From the NCBI GenBank assembly GCA_016125335.1, contig WGLY01000017.1:279070-343069 (forward strand): a stretch of 64,000 bases of DNA, given 5' to 3'. Below the pieces are notes generated by a model, which had not been told where the DNA came from, made no database searches, and saw only the letters and a program-made list of their open reading frames with translations. Positions within the stretch are counted from its first letter, which is position 1. The number at the start of each line of letters is the position of its first letter. The DNA comes from Frankiales bacterium (GTDB lineage Bacteria > Actinomycetota > Actinomycetes > S36-B12 > CAIYMF01). Positions 27,506 through 39,498 of this stretch are shown here, one piece after another. The position numbers and the translations under genes were made by a program.

Positions 27506-28375
27506 ATGCAGACCCCCGCCCCCGTCGACTACGCGAAGGCGACCTCGGTCGCCGACGCCCTGGCCAAGCTCGCCGCGCTGGGGGAGGAGGCACGTGCTCT
27601 CGCCGGCGGCCACAGCCTGCTGCCGATGATGAAGCTGCGCCTGGCCCGGCCGGACGCGCTGGTCGACATCAACGACATCCCGGAGCTGGCCGGGGTCCGC
27701 GTGGAGGGCAGCGAGATCGTCGTCGGCGCCATGACGCGCCACCGCGACGTGCTCGACTCCGACATCCTCTCGGAGCACTACCCGGTCTTCCGCGAGGCGG
27801 AGCACCTCATCGCGGACCCCATCGTGCGCAACCGCGGCACGATCGGCGGCTCGCTGTGCCAGGCGGACCCGGCGTCGGACATGTCGGCCGTGGCCAGCGC
27901 CCTGCGCGCCACGGCGGTGATCACCGGGCCGGGCGGCACCCGCACCGTGCCGGCGCGCGAGTTCCACCTCGGCCCCTACGAGACCGTGGTGGGCCCCGGC
28001 GAGCTGCTCACCGAGCTGCGCTACCCGATCCGGCCGGGCGCGGGCTCCGCGTACGAGAAGGTCGAGCGCCGCGCCGGCGACTGGGGCGTCGCCACGGCCG
28101 GGGTGTACGTCGTGGTCGCCGACGGCGTGGTGAGCGACTGCGGCATCGGCCTGGCCGCGGTGGGCGCCACGCACTTCTGCTCGCCCGAGGGCGAGGCGGC
28201 GCTCACCGGCCAGGCACCCACCGAGGAGAACCTCGCCGCCGCGGCGCGCGCCACGGCCGACTCGGTCGAGCCCAGCGCCGACCAGCGCGGGCCGGTCGAC
28301 TACAAGAAGCACCTCGCCTACGAGCTGACCCTCCGCGCGCTGCGGCGCGCCGCCGCCGCGAGCCAGGGAGCCTGA
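27506..28375 (+). CDS. coxM: Form I CO dehydrogenase FAD subunit CoxM
   Basis: The 289-residue FAD subunit has both binding signatures of the family: [17 protein letters not shown] (about residues 32-48) and [18 protein letters not shown] (about 111-128). Electrons from CoxS pass to its FAD and on to the respiratory chain. It is the first gene of the M-S-L operon, the arrangement of form I enzymes. The ATG at 27506 has an upstream GAGAGGT site; another ATG five bases earlier is out of frame. Confidence 0.95.
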   Translation: MQTPAPVDYAKATSVADALAKLAALGEEARALAGGHSLLPMMKLRLARPDALVDINDIPELAGVRVEGSEIVVGAMTRHRDVLDSDILSEHYPVFREAEHLIADPIVRNRGTIGGSLCQADPASDMSAVASALRATAVITGPGGTRTVPAREFHLGPYETVVGPGELLTELRYPIRPGAGSAYEKVERRAGDWGVATAGVYVVVADGVVSDCGIGLAAVGATHFCSPEGEAALTGQAPTEENLAAAARATADSVEPSADQRGPVDYKKHLAYELTLRALRRAAAASQGA

Positions 28376-28376
28376 C

Positions 28377-28858
28377 ATGCAGGTCACGATCACCGTCAAC
28401 GGGACCGAGCACTCCCGCGACATCGAGCCGCGCATGCTGCTCGTGCACTTCCTGCGCGACGAGCTCGGGCTGCGCGGCACCCACTGGGGCTGCGACACCA
28501 GCAACTGCGGCGCCTGCACGGTCACCGTCGACGGCGACACCGTGAAGAGCTGCACGATGCTCGCCGTGCAGGCCGACGGGAAGTCGGTCGGCACCGTGGA
28601 GGGCCTCGCCGCCGGCGGCGAGCTCGACCCCGTGCAGACCGGGTTCATGGAGTGCCACGGCCTCCAGTGCGGCTACTGCACGCCCGGGATGATGATGCAG
28701 GCCCGCTGGCTGCTCGACCGCAACCCGCACCCCACCGAGGCGGAGATCCGCGAGGGCATCTCCGGCAACATCTGCCGCTGCACCGGCTACAAGAACATCG
28801 TCGCGGCGATCCAGAACGCCGCGGACCACCCGGCCCAGACGTCGAGCGAGGTGACCGC

Positions 28859-28862
<4 letters not shown>
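28377..28862 (+). CDS. coxS: Form I CO dehydrogenase iron-sulfur subunit CoxS
   Basis: A 161-residue protein carrying two [2Fe-2S] clusters: plant-type [16 protein letters not shown]...C in the N-terminal half and the helical site [15 protein letters not shown] ... [10 protein letters not shown] in the C-terminal half. It starts one base after the coxM stop and overlaps coxL (ATGA). It carries electrons from the Mo-Cu site in CoxL to FAD in CoxM. Confidence 0.95.
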
Positions 28863-31252
<2,390 letters not shown>

Positions 31253-31255
31253 CCC

Positions 31256-32185
31256 ATGACCGTCCCGGCGCTGCACGAACGGGCCGACTCGCTGCGGGCG
31301 AGCCGGGTCCCGTTCGTGCACGCCCGGGTCGTGCTGGCCGAGCGGCCGACCTCGGCCAAGCCCGGCGACGAGGCGCTCGTCACCTCGGACGGCACGATCG
31401 ACGGGTTCGTCGGCGGCCAGTGCGCCGAGTCCACCGTGCGCACGCAGGCGCTCGCGCTGCTCGCCTCGGGCGACTCCATGCTGCTGCGGATCTCGCCGGA
31501 CCCGGAGGAGGCGCAGCCGGGCAAGACCGTGGTGGTCAACCCGTGCCTGTCCGGCGGCACGCTGGAGATCTTCCTCGAGCCCGTGCTGCCGCCGCCGCTG
31601 GTGGCCGTGCTCGGCGACAGCCCGATCGCCCGCGCGCTCCGCGACGTGGCGGCCGCGCTCGGCTACGAGGTGGCGGCGTACGACGACGCCGACCTCTCGG
31701 CCGCGGACGCCCTGCTCGTCGCCACCCACGGCAAGCGCGAGGAGGAGACCCTCGAGGCGGCCGTGCGCGCCGGCGTCCCCTACGTCGGGCTCATCGGCAG
31801 CCGCAAGCGCGGCGGCGCCGTGGTCGCCTCGCTCGACCTCGACGCGGAGGAGAAGGCGCGGATCCGCACCCCGGCGGGGCTCGACATCGGGGCGCGCACC
31901 CCGGCCGAGATCGCGCTCTCGGTGCTCGCGCAGATGGTGGCGGAGCGGCCACGGGTGCCGCGCGCCCCGGCCGACCCGCACCACGCACCGGGCGAGCCGC
32001 CGGTGACCAGCTTCGGCGTGCTCACCCTCGAGGCGCAGACCGCGATCGACCCGGTGTGCGGCATGACGGTGACCATCACCGACGACGCCCTCCACGCCGA
32101 CGTCGACGGCGAGCGCGTGTGGTTCTGCTGCCCCGGCTGCCGGCGCGCCTTCCTCGCGGATCCCGGGAAGTACCCGCGCTCGTGA
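31256..32185 (+). CDS. coxF: CoxF-like XdhC-family protein with a C-terminal YHS domain
   Basis: 309 residues: an XdhC_CoxI N-terminal domain with the conserved FVGGQCAESTVR motif, a Rossmann half (LVAVLGDSPIARALRDVAAALGY ... YVGLIGSRKRGGAVV ... GLDIGARTPAEIALSVLAQM), and an added ~45-residue YHS metal-binding domain (DPVCGMTVTITDD ... WFCCPGCRRAFLADPGKY). CoxF/CoxI proteins help assemble the Mo-Cu site. The YHS tail, with four Cys, could carry copper or another metal for that site; this is inference. It starts three bases after coxL and overlaps coxD. Confidence 0.88.
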   Translation: MTVPALHERADSLRASRVPFVHARVVLAERPTSAKPGDEALVTSDGTIDGFVGGQCAESTVRTQALALLASGDSMLLRISPDPEEAQPGKTVVVNPCLSGGTLEIFLEPVLPPPLVAVLGDSPIARALRDVAAALGYEVAAYDDADLSAADALLVATHGKREEETLEAAVRAGVPYVGLIGSRKRGGAVVASLDLDAEEKARIRTPAGLDIGARTPAEIALSVLAQMVAERPRVPRAPADPHHAPGEPPVTSFGVLTLEAQTAIDPVCGMTVTITDDALHADVDGERVWFCCPGCRRAFLADPGKYPRS

Positions 32186-33123
32186 GCCTCGCCGAGCTGG
32201 TCCCTGACACCGCCACCCTCACGAAGCGACTCGCCGACGTCGGCTACCTCGCCGACCCGGGGCTCGCCACGGCGCTGTTCTGCGCCGTGCGGCTGCCGCA
32301 GCCGCTGCTGCTCGAGGGCGAGGCCGGCGTCGGCAAGACCCAGGCGGCCAAGGCGCTCGCCGAGCTGCTCGACACCCCGCTGATCCGGCTCCAGTGCTTC
32401 GAGGGGATCGACGCCGCGGAGGCGCTCTACGAGTGGAACTACCCGCGCCAGCTGCTCGGGATCCGGCTGGCCGAGGCGCGCGGCGACGACCTCGCGGAGG
32501 AGTCGCTGTTCGGCGAGAGCTACCTGATCCGGCGGCCGCTGCTCGAGGCGCTCGAGCACCCGGGGCCACGGCCGGCGGTGCTGCTCATCGACGAGGTCGA
32601 CCGCGCCGACGAGGAGTTCGAGGCGTTCCTGTTCGAGCTGCTCGCCGAGTCGACCGTGACCATCCCGGAGATCGGCACGCTCACCGCGACGCACCCGCCG
32701 ATCGTGATCCTCACCTCCAACCGCACGCGCGACCTGCACGACGCGCTCAAGCGCCGCTGCCTCTACCACTGGATCGACTACCCGCCGCTCGCGCAGGCCG
32801 TCGCCATCGTGCGCGCGCGGGTGCCCGAGGCGAGCGAGGCCCTCGCGACCCAGGTGGCCGGCGCGGTGGCCCGCCTGCGCACCCTCGACATCCAGAAGCC
32901 GCCCGGCGTCGCCGAGGCGATCGACTGGGTGCACGCCGCCACGCTCATGGGACTCGACCACCTCGACGAGGACGGCGTCGGCGCCACGCTCGGCTCGGTG
33001 CTCAAGTACCGCGAGGACCACGACGTCGCGCGGGCCGCCGGGCTGCGCTGGATCGCCGACCCGGCGCGCTCGGCCCAGGAGGCCGCCGAGGCGGTGCGCG
33101 ACGCGCCGGCCCGGCACGGCTGA
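32182..33123 (+). CDS. coxD: CoxD, MoxR-type AAA+ ATPase
   Basis: A 313-residue AAA+ ATPase with Walker A GEAGVGKT (residues 46-53), Walker B VLLIDEVDRAD and an arginine-rich sensor region (TSNRTRDLHDALKRRCLYHWIDYP). CoxD is needed for introducing sulfur and copper into the CO dehydrogenase active site in Oligotropha. It works with the VWA protein CoxE, whose gene is next. GTG start overlapping the coxF stop (GTGA). Confidence 0.94.
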   Translation: MSLAELVPDTATLTKRLADVGYLADPGLATALFCAVRLPQPLLLEGEAGVGKTQAAKALAELLDTPLIRLQCFEGIDAAEALYEWNYPRQLLGIRLAEARGDDLAEESLFGESYLIRRPLLEALEHPGPRPAVLLIDEVDRADEEFEAFLFELLAESTVTIPEIGTLTATHPPIVILTSNRTRDLHDALKRRCLYHWIDYPPLAQAVAIVRARVPEASEALATQVAGAVARLRTLDIQKPPGVAEAIDWVHAATLMGLDHLDEDGVGATLGSVLKYREDHDVARAAGLRWIADPARSAQEAAEAVRDAPARHG

Positions 33124-33136
33124 GGCGGACGCCGTC

Positions 33137-34456
33137 ATGACGCCGGACCAGGGGGCGCCGGACCGCGGGGCGCCGCGGAAGGGGGAGGCGCTCGGGCTGC
33201 CGGCCGGTGCGGACCTCGCCGGCATCGCTGGCGCGTTCGGGCACCTGCTGCACGAGGCCGGGGTGCCGGTGACGCCGGAGCGCAGCTCGCGCTTCGCCCA
33301 GGTGGTGGTGCTGGCGGCGCCCACCACGCTGCCCGAGCTCGCCGCGCTCGGCCGCACCACGCTGGTGAGCGGCCGCGACCAGCTCGAGGTGTTCGACCGC
33401 GTCTTCGCGCAGGTGTTCGGCGGCGTCGTCGACCAGGCCGACTTCCGCGGCGACAGCGCGCACCCGCCGCCGCCCTCGGCGCGGCCCGAGGGCGAGCGCG
33501 CGGCGGGCGAGCCCGAGCGCGAGGGCGACGACGACGTGCAGCCGTCCGGCTCCAGCGGGCTGCCCGGGGAGAGCGGCACCGAGCCGGAGTCCGACGAGGA
33601 GTCCGTGCTGGCGGCCGTGAGCGTCGAGGAACGCCTGGGGGAGAAGAACTTCGCCGACTGCTCCGAGGAGGAGCTCGCGCTGCTCAACGCGCTCATCGCG
33701 GCGCTGCCGTTCGTCGCGCCGCTGCTCACCGCGCGGCGCAAGCGCCGGCACAGCAGCGGCCGCGTGCTCGACGTCCGGGCCACCCTGCGCGGCATGCACC
33801 GCACCGCGGGCGACCCGGTGCACCGCGTGCACCGGCGCCCCACCACCCGGCCGCGGCGCGTGGTGCTCATCGCCGACGTGTCCGGCTCGATGGAGCCCTA
33901 CGCCCGCGTCTACCTGCACCTGATGCGCGGCGCGGTGAAGGCGCTGGGCGCCGAGGCGTTCGTGTTCGCCACGCGGCTCACCCGGCTCACCCGCCCGCTT
34001 CAGCACACGCACCCCGACGTCGCCTACCGCCGCGCGGCGGCGGCCGCGCCCGACTGGTCCGGCGGCACCCGGATCGGCAGCGCGCTCAAGACGTTCCTCG
34101 ACCAGCACGGCCGTCGCGGCCTGGCCCGCGGCGCCGTGGTGGTGATCGTCTCGGACGGCTGGGAGATCGAGGACCCGGCCCTCGTCGGCCGGGCGATGGA
34201 GCAGCTCTCGCGGCTGGCCTTCCACGTCATCTGGGTCAACCCGCGCAAGGCGGCCCGCGGCTACCAGCCGGTGGTCGGCGGGATGGCGGCGGCGATGCCC
34301 TACGTCGACACGTTCGTGAGCGGGCACTCGATGCGCGCCATCGAGGACGTGCTCGAGGCGATCCGCGACGCCGCGCACGACGGCCGCCACCACCGGCACG
34401 CGGCGCTGCCGCACCCGGGGGTCCCGCGTCCCGAGGACGAGCTGTATGCGGGATAG
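33137..34456 (+). CDS. coxE: CoxE, VWA-domain partner of CoxD
   Basis: The 439-residue protein has a charged, disordered middle (residues ~115-150) and a C-terminal von Willebrand A domain with an intact metal-ion-dependent adhesion site: DVSGSM at residues 247-252, plus a TRIGSAL threonine and a VIVSDGWE aspartate further on. MoxR/VWA pairs act as metal-cofactor insertion machines, and CoxD-CoxE do this for CO dehydrogenase. It begins 13 bases after coxD. Confidence 0.93.
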   Translation: MTPDQGAPDRGAPRKGEALGLPAGADLAGIAGAFGHLLHEAGVPVTPERSSRFAQVVVLAAPTTLPELAALGRTTLVSGRDQLEVFDRVFAQVFGGVVDQADFRGDSAHPPPPSARPEGERAAGEPEREGDDDVQPSGSSGLPGESGTEPESDEESVLAAVSVEERLGEKNFADCSEEELALLNALIAALPFVAPLLTARRKRRHSSGRVLDVRATLRGMHRTAGDPVHRVHRRPTTRPRRVVLIADVSGSMEPYARVYLHLMRGAVKALGAEAFVFATRLTRLTRPLQHTHPDVAYRRAAAAAPDWSGGTRIGSALKTFLDQHGRRGLARGAVVVIVSDGWEIEDPALVGRAMEQLSRLAFHVIWVNPRKAARGYQPVVGGMAAAMPYVDTFVSGHSMRAIEDVLEAIRDAAHDGRHHRHAALPHPGVPRPEDELYAG

Positions 34457-34477
34457 TCGCGGGGTGGAGGCATCGAG

Positions 34478-35704
34478 GTGAGGGGCGTCGAGGAGCACCG
34501 GGCGGCCGTGCTCGCCGGCGTCGAGCCGCTCGAGCCCATCGACGTCGCGCTGCTCGACGCCCTCGGCCAGACCCTCGCCGAGGACGTCGCCGCGCCCTGG
34601 CCGCTGCCGTCGTTCGACAACAGCTCGATGGACGGCTACGCCGTGGTGGCCGCCGACGTCGCCGGCGCGGCGCCGGACACCCCCGTGGTGCTCGACGTCG
34701 ACGGCGACCTCGCGGCGGGCACCTCGCTCGCGCTCACCGTCTCGCCCGGGCGCTGCGTGCGCATCATGACCGGCGCGCCGCTGCCCCCGGGCGCGGACGC
34801 CGTCGTGCCGGTCGAGCGCACCGACGGCGGCACGCAGCGGGTCGCGGTCACTGCGCCGGTGGACTCGGGTGCCTACGTGCGGCGCGCCGGCGAGGACGTC
34901 GCGGCCGGAGCCGTCGTCGCGGCGCGCGGCGACGTCGTCACCGAGCGCTCGGTGCCGGTCATCGCGTCGGTGGGGCGCGGCCACGTGCACGTGGTCCGGC
35001 GCCCGCACGTCGTCGTCATCAGCACAGGCGACGAGCTGGTGGAGGCCGGTCAGGAGCCCGGGCCCGGCCAGATCATCGACTCCAACGGCGTGATGCTCGT
35101 GGCCCTCGCGCGCGCGGCCGGCGCGAGCGCCTGGCGCACGCCCCGCTCGCCCGACGACGACGACGAGTTCCGCGCGGTGCTCGAGGCCGCGCTGCGCGAG
35201 GCCGACGTCGTGGTGACCAGCGGCGGGGTGAGCATGGGCGCCTACGACACCGTGAAGGCGGTGCTGGCGCGCAGCGGCGAGGTCGAGTTCGTCAAGGTCG
35301 CCCAGCACCCGGGCATGCCGCAGGGGGCGGGGCGGCTCGGCGAACGCGGCGTCCCGATCGTCACGCTGCCGGGCAACCCGGTGAGCTCGTTCGTCTCCTT
35401 CGAGCTCTACGTGCGCCCGCTGATCCGTCGGCTCATGGGCAAGCGCGACCTCGTGCGCCCCACCGAGCCGGCCGTGTCGCTGGCCGCGTTCGACTCCCCC
35501 GCCGGCAAGACGCAGTTCGCCCGCGGGGTCCTCACGGTGCGCGACGACGGCACCCGCGCGGTGGCGCCCGTGGGCGGCCAGGGCTCGCACGTCATGGGCG
35601 GCCTCGCGCAGTCCGACTGCCTCGTGGTGGTGGCCGCCGACGTCACGCGGGTCGAGGCGGGCGACCCCGTCGGCGTCATCGACCTCACGCGGGCCCAGCC
35701 GTGA
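34478..35704 (+). CDS. moeA: Molybdopterin molybdotransferase MoeA
   Basis: MoeA (408 residues) inserts molybdate into adenylylated molybdopterin. Signatures are the N-terminal PSFDNSSMDGYAV, RIMTGAPLPPGADAVVPVE, and in the molybdopterin-binding domain STGDELVEAGQEPGPGQIIDSNG, TSGGVSMGAYD and LPGNPVSSFVSFEL. GTG start with GGAGG upstream. It continues the cox operon (21 bases after coxE) and overlaps the mogA/moaB gene by four bases. Confidence 0.95.
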   Translation: MRGVEEHRAAVLAGVEPLEPIDVALLDALGQTLAEDVAAPWPLPSFDNSSMDGYAVVAADVAGAAPDTPVVLDVDGDLAAGTSLALTVSPGRCVRIMTGAPLPPGADAVVPVERTDGGTQRVAVTAPVDSGAYVRRAGEDVAAGAVVAARGDVVTERSVPVIASVGRGHVHVVRRPHVVVISTGDELVEAGQEPGPGQIIDSNGVMLVALARAAGASAWRTPRSPDDDDEFRAVLEAALREADVVVTSGGVSMGAYDTVKAVLARSGEVEFVKVAQHPGMPQGAGRLGERGVPIVTLPGNPVSSFVSFELYVRPLIRRLMGKRDLVRPTEPAVSLAAFDSPAGKTQFARGVLTVRDDGTRAVAPVGGQGSHVMGGLAQSDCLVVVAADVTRVEAGDPVGVIDLTRAQP

Positions 35705-36195
35705 GCGCGCGCCGCGCCCTCGTCGTCACGGTGTCCACCCGGGCCAGCGCCGGGGTCTGGGACGACCGGTCCGGCCCCGTCCTGCGCGAGGGCCTGCTCG
35801 CGATGGGCCTCGACGTCGAGGGTCCGCTCGTGGTGGCCGACGGCGACCCGGTCGAGGCCGCGCTGCGCGACGCCGTGACCGCCGGCTACGACCTCGTGGT
35901 GACCACGGGCGGCACCGGGCTCACGCCGAGCGACCTCACCCCGGAGATGACCGCGCGCGTGGTGGACCGCCAGATCCCCGGCATCGCCGAGGCGTTGCGC
36001 GCCTACGGCGCGGCCCACGGCGTGCCGACGGCCGTGCTCTCCCGCGGTATCGCGGGCACGGCGGGGCGCACGCTGGTGGTCAACCTCCCCGGGTCCACGG
36101 GCGGCGTGCGCGACGGTCTCGCGGTCCTCGCCGACGTCGTGCCGCACGCCCTCGACCAGATCCCCGGCTCGGACCACGGGGCGCGCTCGGAGTAG
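35701..36195 (+). CDS. mog: Molybdopterin adenylyltransferase, MogA/MoaB family
   Basis: A 164-residue protein of the MogA/MoaB fold, which adenylylates molybdopterin before molybdate insertion. The binding motif VVTTGGTGLTPSDLTPEM and the segment RGIAGTAGRTLVVNLPGSTGGVRDGLAVL are characteristic. Coupled to moeA through a GTGA overlap, as expected for the enzyme acting immediately before MoeA. It is the last gene of the long cox/mo operon. MogA versus MoaB cannot be decided by eye. Confidence 0.93.
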   Translation: MSARRALVVTVSTRASAGVWDDRSGPVLREGLLAMGLDVEGPLVVADGDPVEAALRDAVTAGYDLVVTTGGTGLTPSDLTPEMTARVVDRQIPGIAEALRAYGAAHGVPTAVLSRGIAGTAGRTLVVNLPGSTGGVRDGLAVLADVVPHALDQIPGSDHGARSE

Positions 36196-36260
36196 GGCGG
36201 ATGGCCCTTCCGGGCGCGCTCGCCGTGCATCCCTGAGGTCGCCGGCGGTTCGATGGAGCC

Positions 36261-37004
36261 GTGCGGATGCGCGCGACCGTCGTGCTCACCGCCGCTCTCC
36301 TCGCCCTCGCGGGCTGCGGCGGCGACCCGGCCGCACCCTCGACGTCGGGCTCGGGCACCACCACCCCGACCCCGAGCAGCTCGAGCGCGTCGCCGAGCGC
36401 CTCGACCACGTCGTCGACGCCGACCTCCACGGCGACGAGCAGTCCCACGCGCACCGCCACCCCGACCGCGACTCCGACCGCGACCCCGACGCCGATGACC
36501 ACCGTGCGGATCAGCATCAGCGGCACCGGCTGCCGCGACTGCATCCTCGTGGCCTTCACCACCGCGGGCGGCGTCACCCGCAGCCTGGGCAGCCAGAGCC
36601 AGCTCTCGGACTGGCCGCTGGAGTGGCGGGTGCCCACCTCGATGACGCGCGGGATGTGGTGGCGCTACCAGGACCTGTCCGGGGCGGACGTCGACGGCAA
36701 GCGGATGGTGGTCGTGATGCAGTACCAGGGCGTCGCGGTCGGCGCGGCGGTGAGTGACTCCACGGCGTACGCCTCCACGGCGGCGCGGATGTGCTGGGCG
36801 GGCACCACCGCCTCGCGGGTGACGATCGCGGTGCGCGCCTCGCTGTGGATGATCACCCCCACGCCGACCCCCACCGACGGCAGCGACCCCGGCGCGTACG
36901 ACTCCCAGCTCGTGTACGCCGACCCCACGGTCGCCTCGGTGGGCGCGTGGCTGCCGACCTCTTACGGCCGCCTCGGGGTCACCGGCACGCCCGGTTGCGG
37001 CTGA
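36261..37004 (+). CDS. Secreted lipoprotein with Ser/Thr/Pro linker, function unknown
   Basis: A signal peptide with lipobox (LLALAGCGG, Cys near residue 19) is followed by ~60 residues of Ser/Thr/Pro/Ala linker (including TATPTATPTATPTP) and a globular domain of ~165 residues containing four cysteines (TGCRDCILV, ARMCWAGT, TPGCG). The linker suggests attachment at the outer cell envelope. No family is recognised. Start may be GTG 36261 or ATG 36267; neither has a clear ribosome site. Convergent with the next gene, seven bases apart. Confidence 0.75.
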   Translation: MRMRATVVLTAALLALAGCGGDPAAPSTSGSGTTTPTPSSSSASPSASTTSSTPTSTATSSPTRTATPTATPTATPTPMTTVRISISGTGCRDCILVAFTTAGGVTRSLGSQSQLSDWPLEWRVPTSMTRGMWWRYQDLSGADVDGKRMVVVMQYQGVAVGAAVSDSTAYASTAARMCWAGTTASRVTIAVRASLWMITPTPTPTDGSDPGAYDSQLVYADPTVASVGAWLPTSYGRLGVTGTPGCG

Positions 37005-37011
37005 GCGGCGC

Positions 37012-37626
37012 CTACCAGTCCGCGAGCGCGCGGCCGGCCGGAAGGCTGCCGGACCACGACGCGAAGGCCAGGTCGTACTGGTCGATGCGCAGCCCGTGCT
37101 CGAGCACGTTGCCCTCCGGGTGCACGGCGACGTCGGTGGTGCCGTAGATCGACAGCTCGCCGAGGTCGTGGTCGTCGCGCAGGCGCTCGGCGACGTCGGT
37201 GTCGCGCACCGGCACTCCGATCGTGTACGCCGAGGTGAGCGCGTTGCGGGCGAGCTCGGCCACCGGGCGGCCGTCGTCGTCGAGCAGCATGGTGGACGCC
37301 GCCCGCCAGGTGAAGGTGACGCGCACCTCCTCGTCGCGCACGTGGACGTCGGCCACCCGGACCCCGCGCAGGTGCACGTGCATCGCCGAGGAGAGCCGCA
37401 TGGCCTCCGGGTCGGTGAGCGGACGGCGGCGCCGCTCGCGCAGACGGCGCAGCCGCAGCGCCGTCCAGGTGCCGGCCGTGAGCAGCAGGAGCCCCTGCAC
37501 GACGAGGTCGTCGGTGCCCCACGCGGAGACCAGGAGCGGTGCGGCGGCCAGCGCCGCGAGGCAGGTGAGCACCCGGCGCCGCCGTGTGCTGCGACGTCGT
37601 GGGGGAGCGGAGCGCTGCTGGCGCAC
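37012..37626 (-). CDS. Membrane protein of unknown function
   Basis: A 204-residue protein: basic N-terminus, two closely spaced hydrophobic segments (about residues 20-58), then a cytoplasmic alpha/beta-looking domain that includes PLTDPEAMRLSSAMHVHLRGVRVADVHVRDEEVRVTFTW. The frame is the only one with normal composition here and it begins with GTG. No family recognised. Confidence 0.65.
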   Translation of the reverse strand: MRQQRSAPPRRRSTRRRRVLTCLAALAAAPLLVSAWGTDDLVVQGLLLLTAGTWTALRLRRLRERRRRPLTDPEAMRLSSAMHVHLRGVRVADVHVRDEEVRVTFTWRAASTMLLDDDGRPVAELARNALTSAYTIGVPVRDTDVAERLRDDHDLGELSIYGTTDVAVHPEGNVLEHGLRIDQYDLAFASWSGSLPAGRALADW

Positions 37627-37792
37627 CCGGCACCTCGCCTCGTCGTCCGGGCCGGCACCGCACGTGCCGGTGCCTCCCCACGCTAGGCGGCGGGTCCGAC
37701 GCCGGACAGACCCGCGACGCCGGTCGCAACCAGGTCGTGACCGCGACGCGACCCCGGACGCACGGGCTGGTCGGGCGTCACGCCCGGGCCGG

Positions 37793-39397
37793 TCAGGCGG
37801 CGCTGGGCTCGGGCTCCGGCGCGGCGGCCGGCAGTGCGTGCGGCAGGTGGCGGGTGAAGGGCAGCGAGGCCAGGGCCAGCAGGGCCGCGGCGAGCAGGCC
37901 CACCTTGAGCGCGGTCAGCTGGGCCGAGGCGTAGTCCTCGGTGAGGGCGTCGGCGGTGGCCGTGTCGAGACCAGCCTGCGTCGCGGCCGCGTGCACCTGC
38001 TCGAGGGAGAGGAAGTCCACGCCGGACTCGAGCCGGATCCCCACCTGGTGCGACACCTCGGCCGAGATGCGGGCGTCGTCCTGCACCGTGGTCACGAACG
38101 CGCTCGCGAGCCCGGACAGCACGATCGCGCCGATGAGCGCGACGCCGAACGACGAGCCGAGTTGCTGACCGGTGTACTGGAGGCCGCCAGCCTCCGAGCG
38201 CCCCGAGGCGTCGACGGAGGACTGCACCACGTTGCCGAGCTGGGACACCATCAGCCCCATCCCGACGCCGAGCAGCGCCATCGCGGTCGCGAACATCGCG
38301 TCCCACAGCTCGGGCTTCACCGTGGCCAGCAGCACGAGCACCGCCACGATGATCACCACGAGACCGGTCCGCACGATCGTGCGCACCGGGAAGCGGCCCG
38401 AGAGCCGGCTGCCCACCGCCGAGGCCACGAACATCGTGATCGAGATCGGCAGCATCTTGAGGCCGGTCTGCAGCGCGTCGAGCCCCAGCACGATCTGCAG
38501 GTAGAGCGGGACGACGAAGAACACGCCCATGAGGATCAGGTTCTGGGTGAACAGCCCGAGCAGGCCGGCGCGCAGCGGCGGGACGGCCACGAGGTCGAGG
38601 TGCACCAGCGGGTCCGTGCCCGCCGCCTCGCGGCGCCGCTGCCAGTGCACGAACGCCCACAGGAGGAACGCGCCCAGGGCGAGCACGAACGGCGTCAGCG
38701 CGAGCCCGAACGGCTCCACCGGGGAGTCCGCGGGCAGGAACCAGCCCCAGGTGCTCGACTGCAGGGTGCCCAGCACCAGCAGCCCCAGGCCGACGGCGGA
38801 GAGCACGGCGCCCACCGCGTCGAGGCGCGGAGCCGTGCCCTCGCGCAGCGCGTCGTGCACCTTCGGCGTCATCACGAGGATGAACGCGACGAGCACCACC
38901 TCACCCACGAACACGACCCGCCAGGTGAGCTCCGTGGTGGCCCAGCCGCCGAGGATCGGGCCGACGGCGATGCCCGCGCCGGCCACCCCGCCGATCACGG
39001 CGTAGGCGGCCTTCCGGGAGGGGCCCTCGTAGTTGCCCGCGATGAGCGCGGCCAGTGCCGGGAGCACGAGCGCCGCGCCGATGCCCTCGAGCACCGACCA
39101 GCCGAGCGCGAGCACGAGCACGCTCTGCGACGCCGCCGTGAGCGCCGAGCCGCAGCCGTAGATCACCAGACCGACCACGAACGCGCGGCGGCGCCCGATG
39201 ATGTCGCCGACCTTCGCGCCGGTGAGCATGAGCATCGCCATCACCAGGCAGTACAGGGTGATGACGGCCTGGATCGTCGTCACGCTGGTGTCGAAGTCGG
39301 CGACCAGCTGGCTGATCGACACGTTCATCACCGACTGGTCGAGCACCATCACGAACTGCGCGGTGGCCAGCGCCACCATCGGCCACCAGCGCTGCAC
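37793..39397 (-). CDS. DHA2-family MFS multidrug efflux transporter
   Basis: A 534-residue membrane protein of the 14-spanning DHA2 family. Motif D1-like VMVLDQSVMNVSISQL at the start, motif A GAKVGDIIGRRRAF between segments 2 and 3, and motif C GIAVGPILGGW in segment 5 are all visible. A non-membrane stretch near residues 425-480 precedes the last segment, as in family members. GTG start. It is likely a proton-coupled exporter of drugs or metabolites. No regulator lies beside it. Confidence 0.92.
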   Translation of the reverse strand: MQRWWPMVALATAQFVMVLDQSVMNVSISQLVADFDTSVTTIQAVITLYCLVMAMLMLTGAKVGDIIGRRRAFVVGLVIYGCGSALTAASQSVLVLALGWSVLEGIGAALVLPALAALIAGNYEGPSRKAAYAVIGGVAGAGIAVGPILGGWATTELTWRVVFVGEVVLVAFILVMTPKVHDALREGTAPRLDAVGAVLSAVGLGLLVLGTLQSSTWGWFLPADSPVEPFGLALTPFVLALGAFLLWAFVHWQRRREAAGTDPLVHLDLVAVPPLRAGLLGLFTQNLILMGVFFVVPLYLQIVLGLDALQTGLKMLPISITMFVASAVGSRLSGRFPVRTIVRTGLVVIIVAVLVLLATVKPELWDAMFATAMALLGVGMGLMVSQLGNVVQSSVDASGRSEAGGLQYTGQQLGSSFGVALIGAIVLSGLASAFVTTVQDDARISAEVSHQVGIRLESGVDFLSLEQVHAAATQAGLDTATADALTEDYASAQLTALKVGLLAAALLALASLPFTRHLPHALPAAAPEPEPSAA

Positions 39398-39498
39398 GTC
39401 GCCCTCCCGCGGTCCCGGTCGGCGCCGACGCTAGCGGGACGCCGGGCCCGGTGTCCGGCGCAGCGGTCCGCCGCGGAGGACGACGCCGGCCGGCCCGC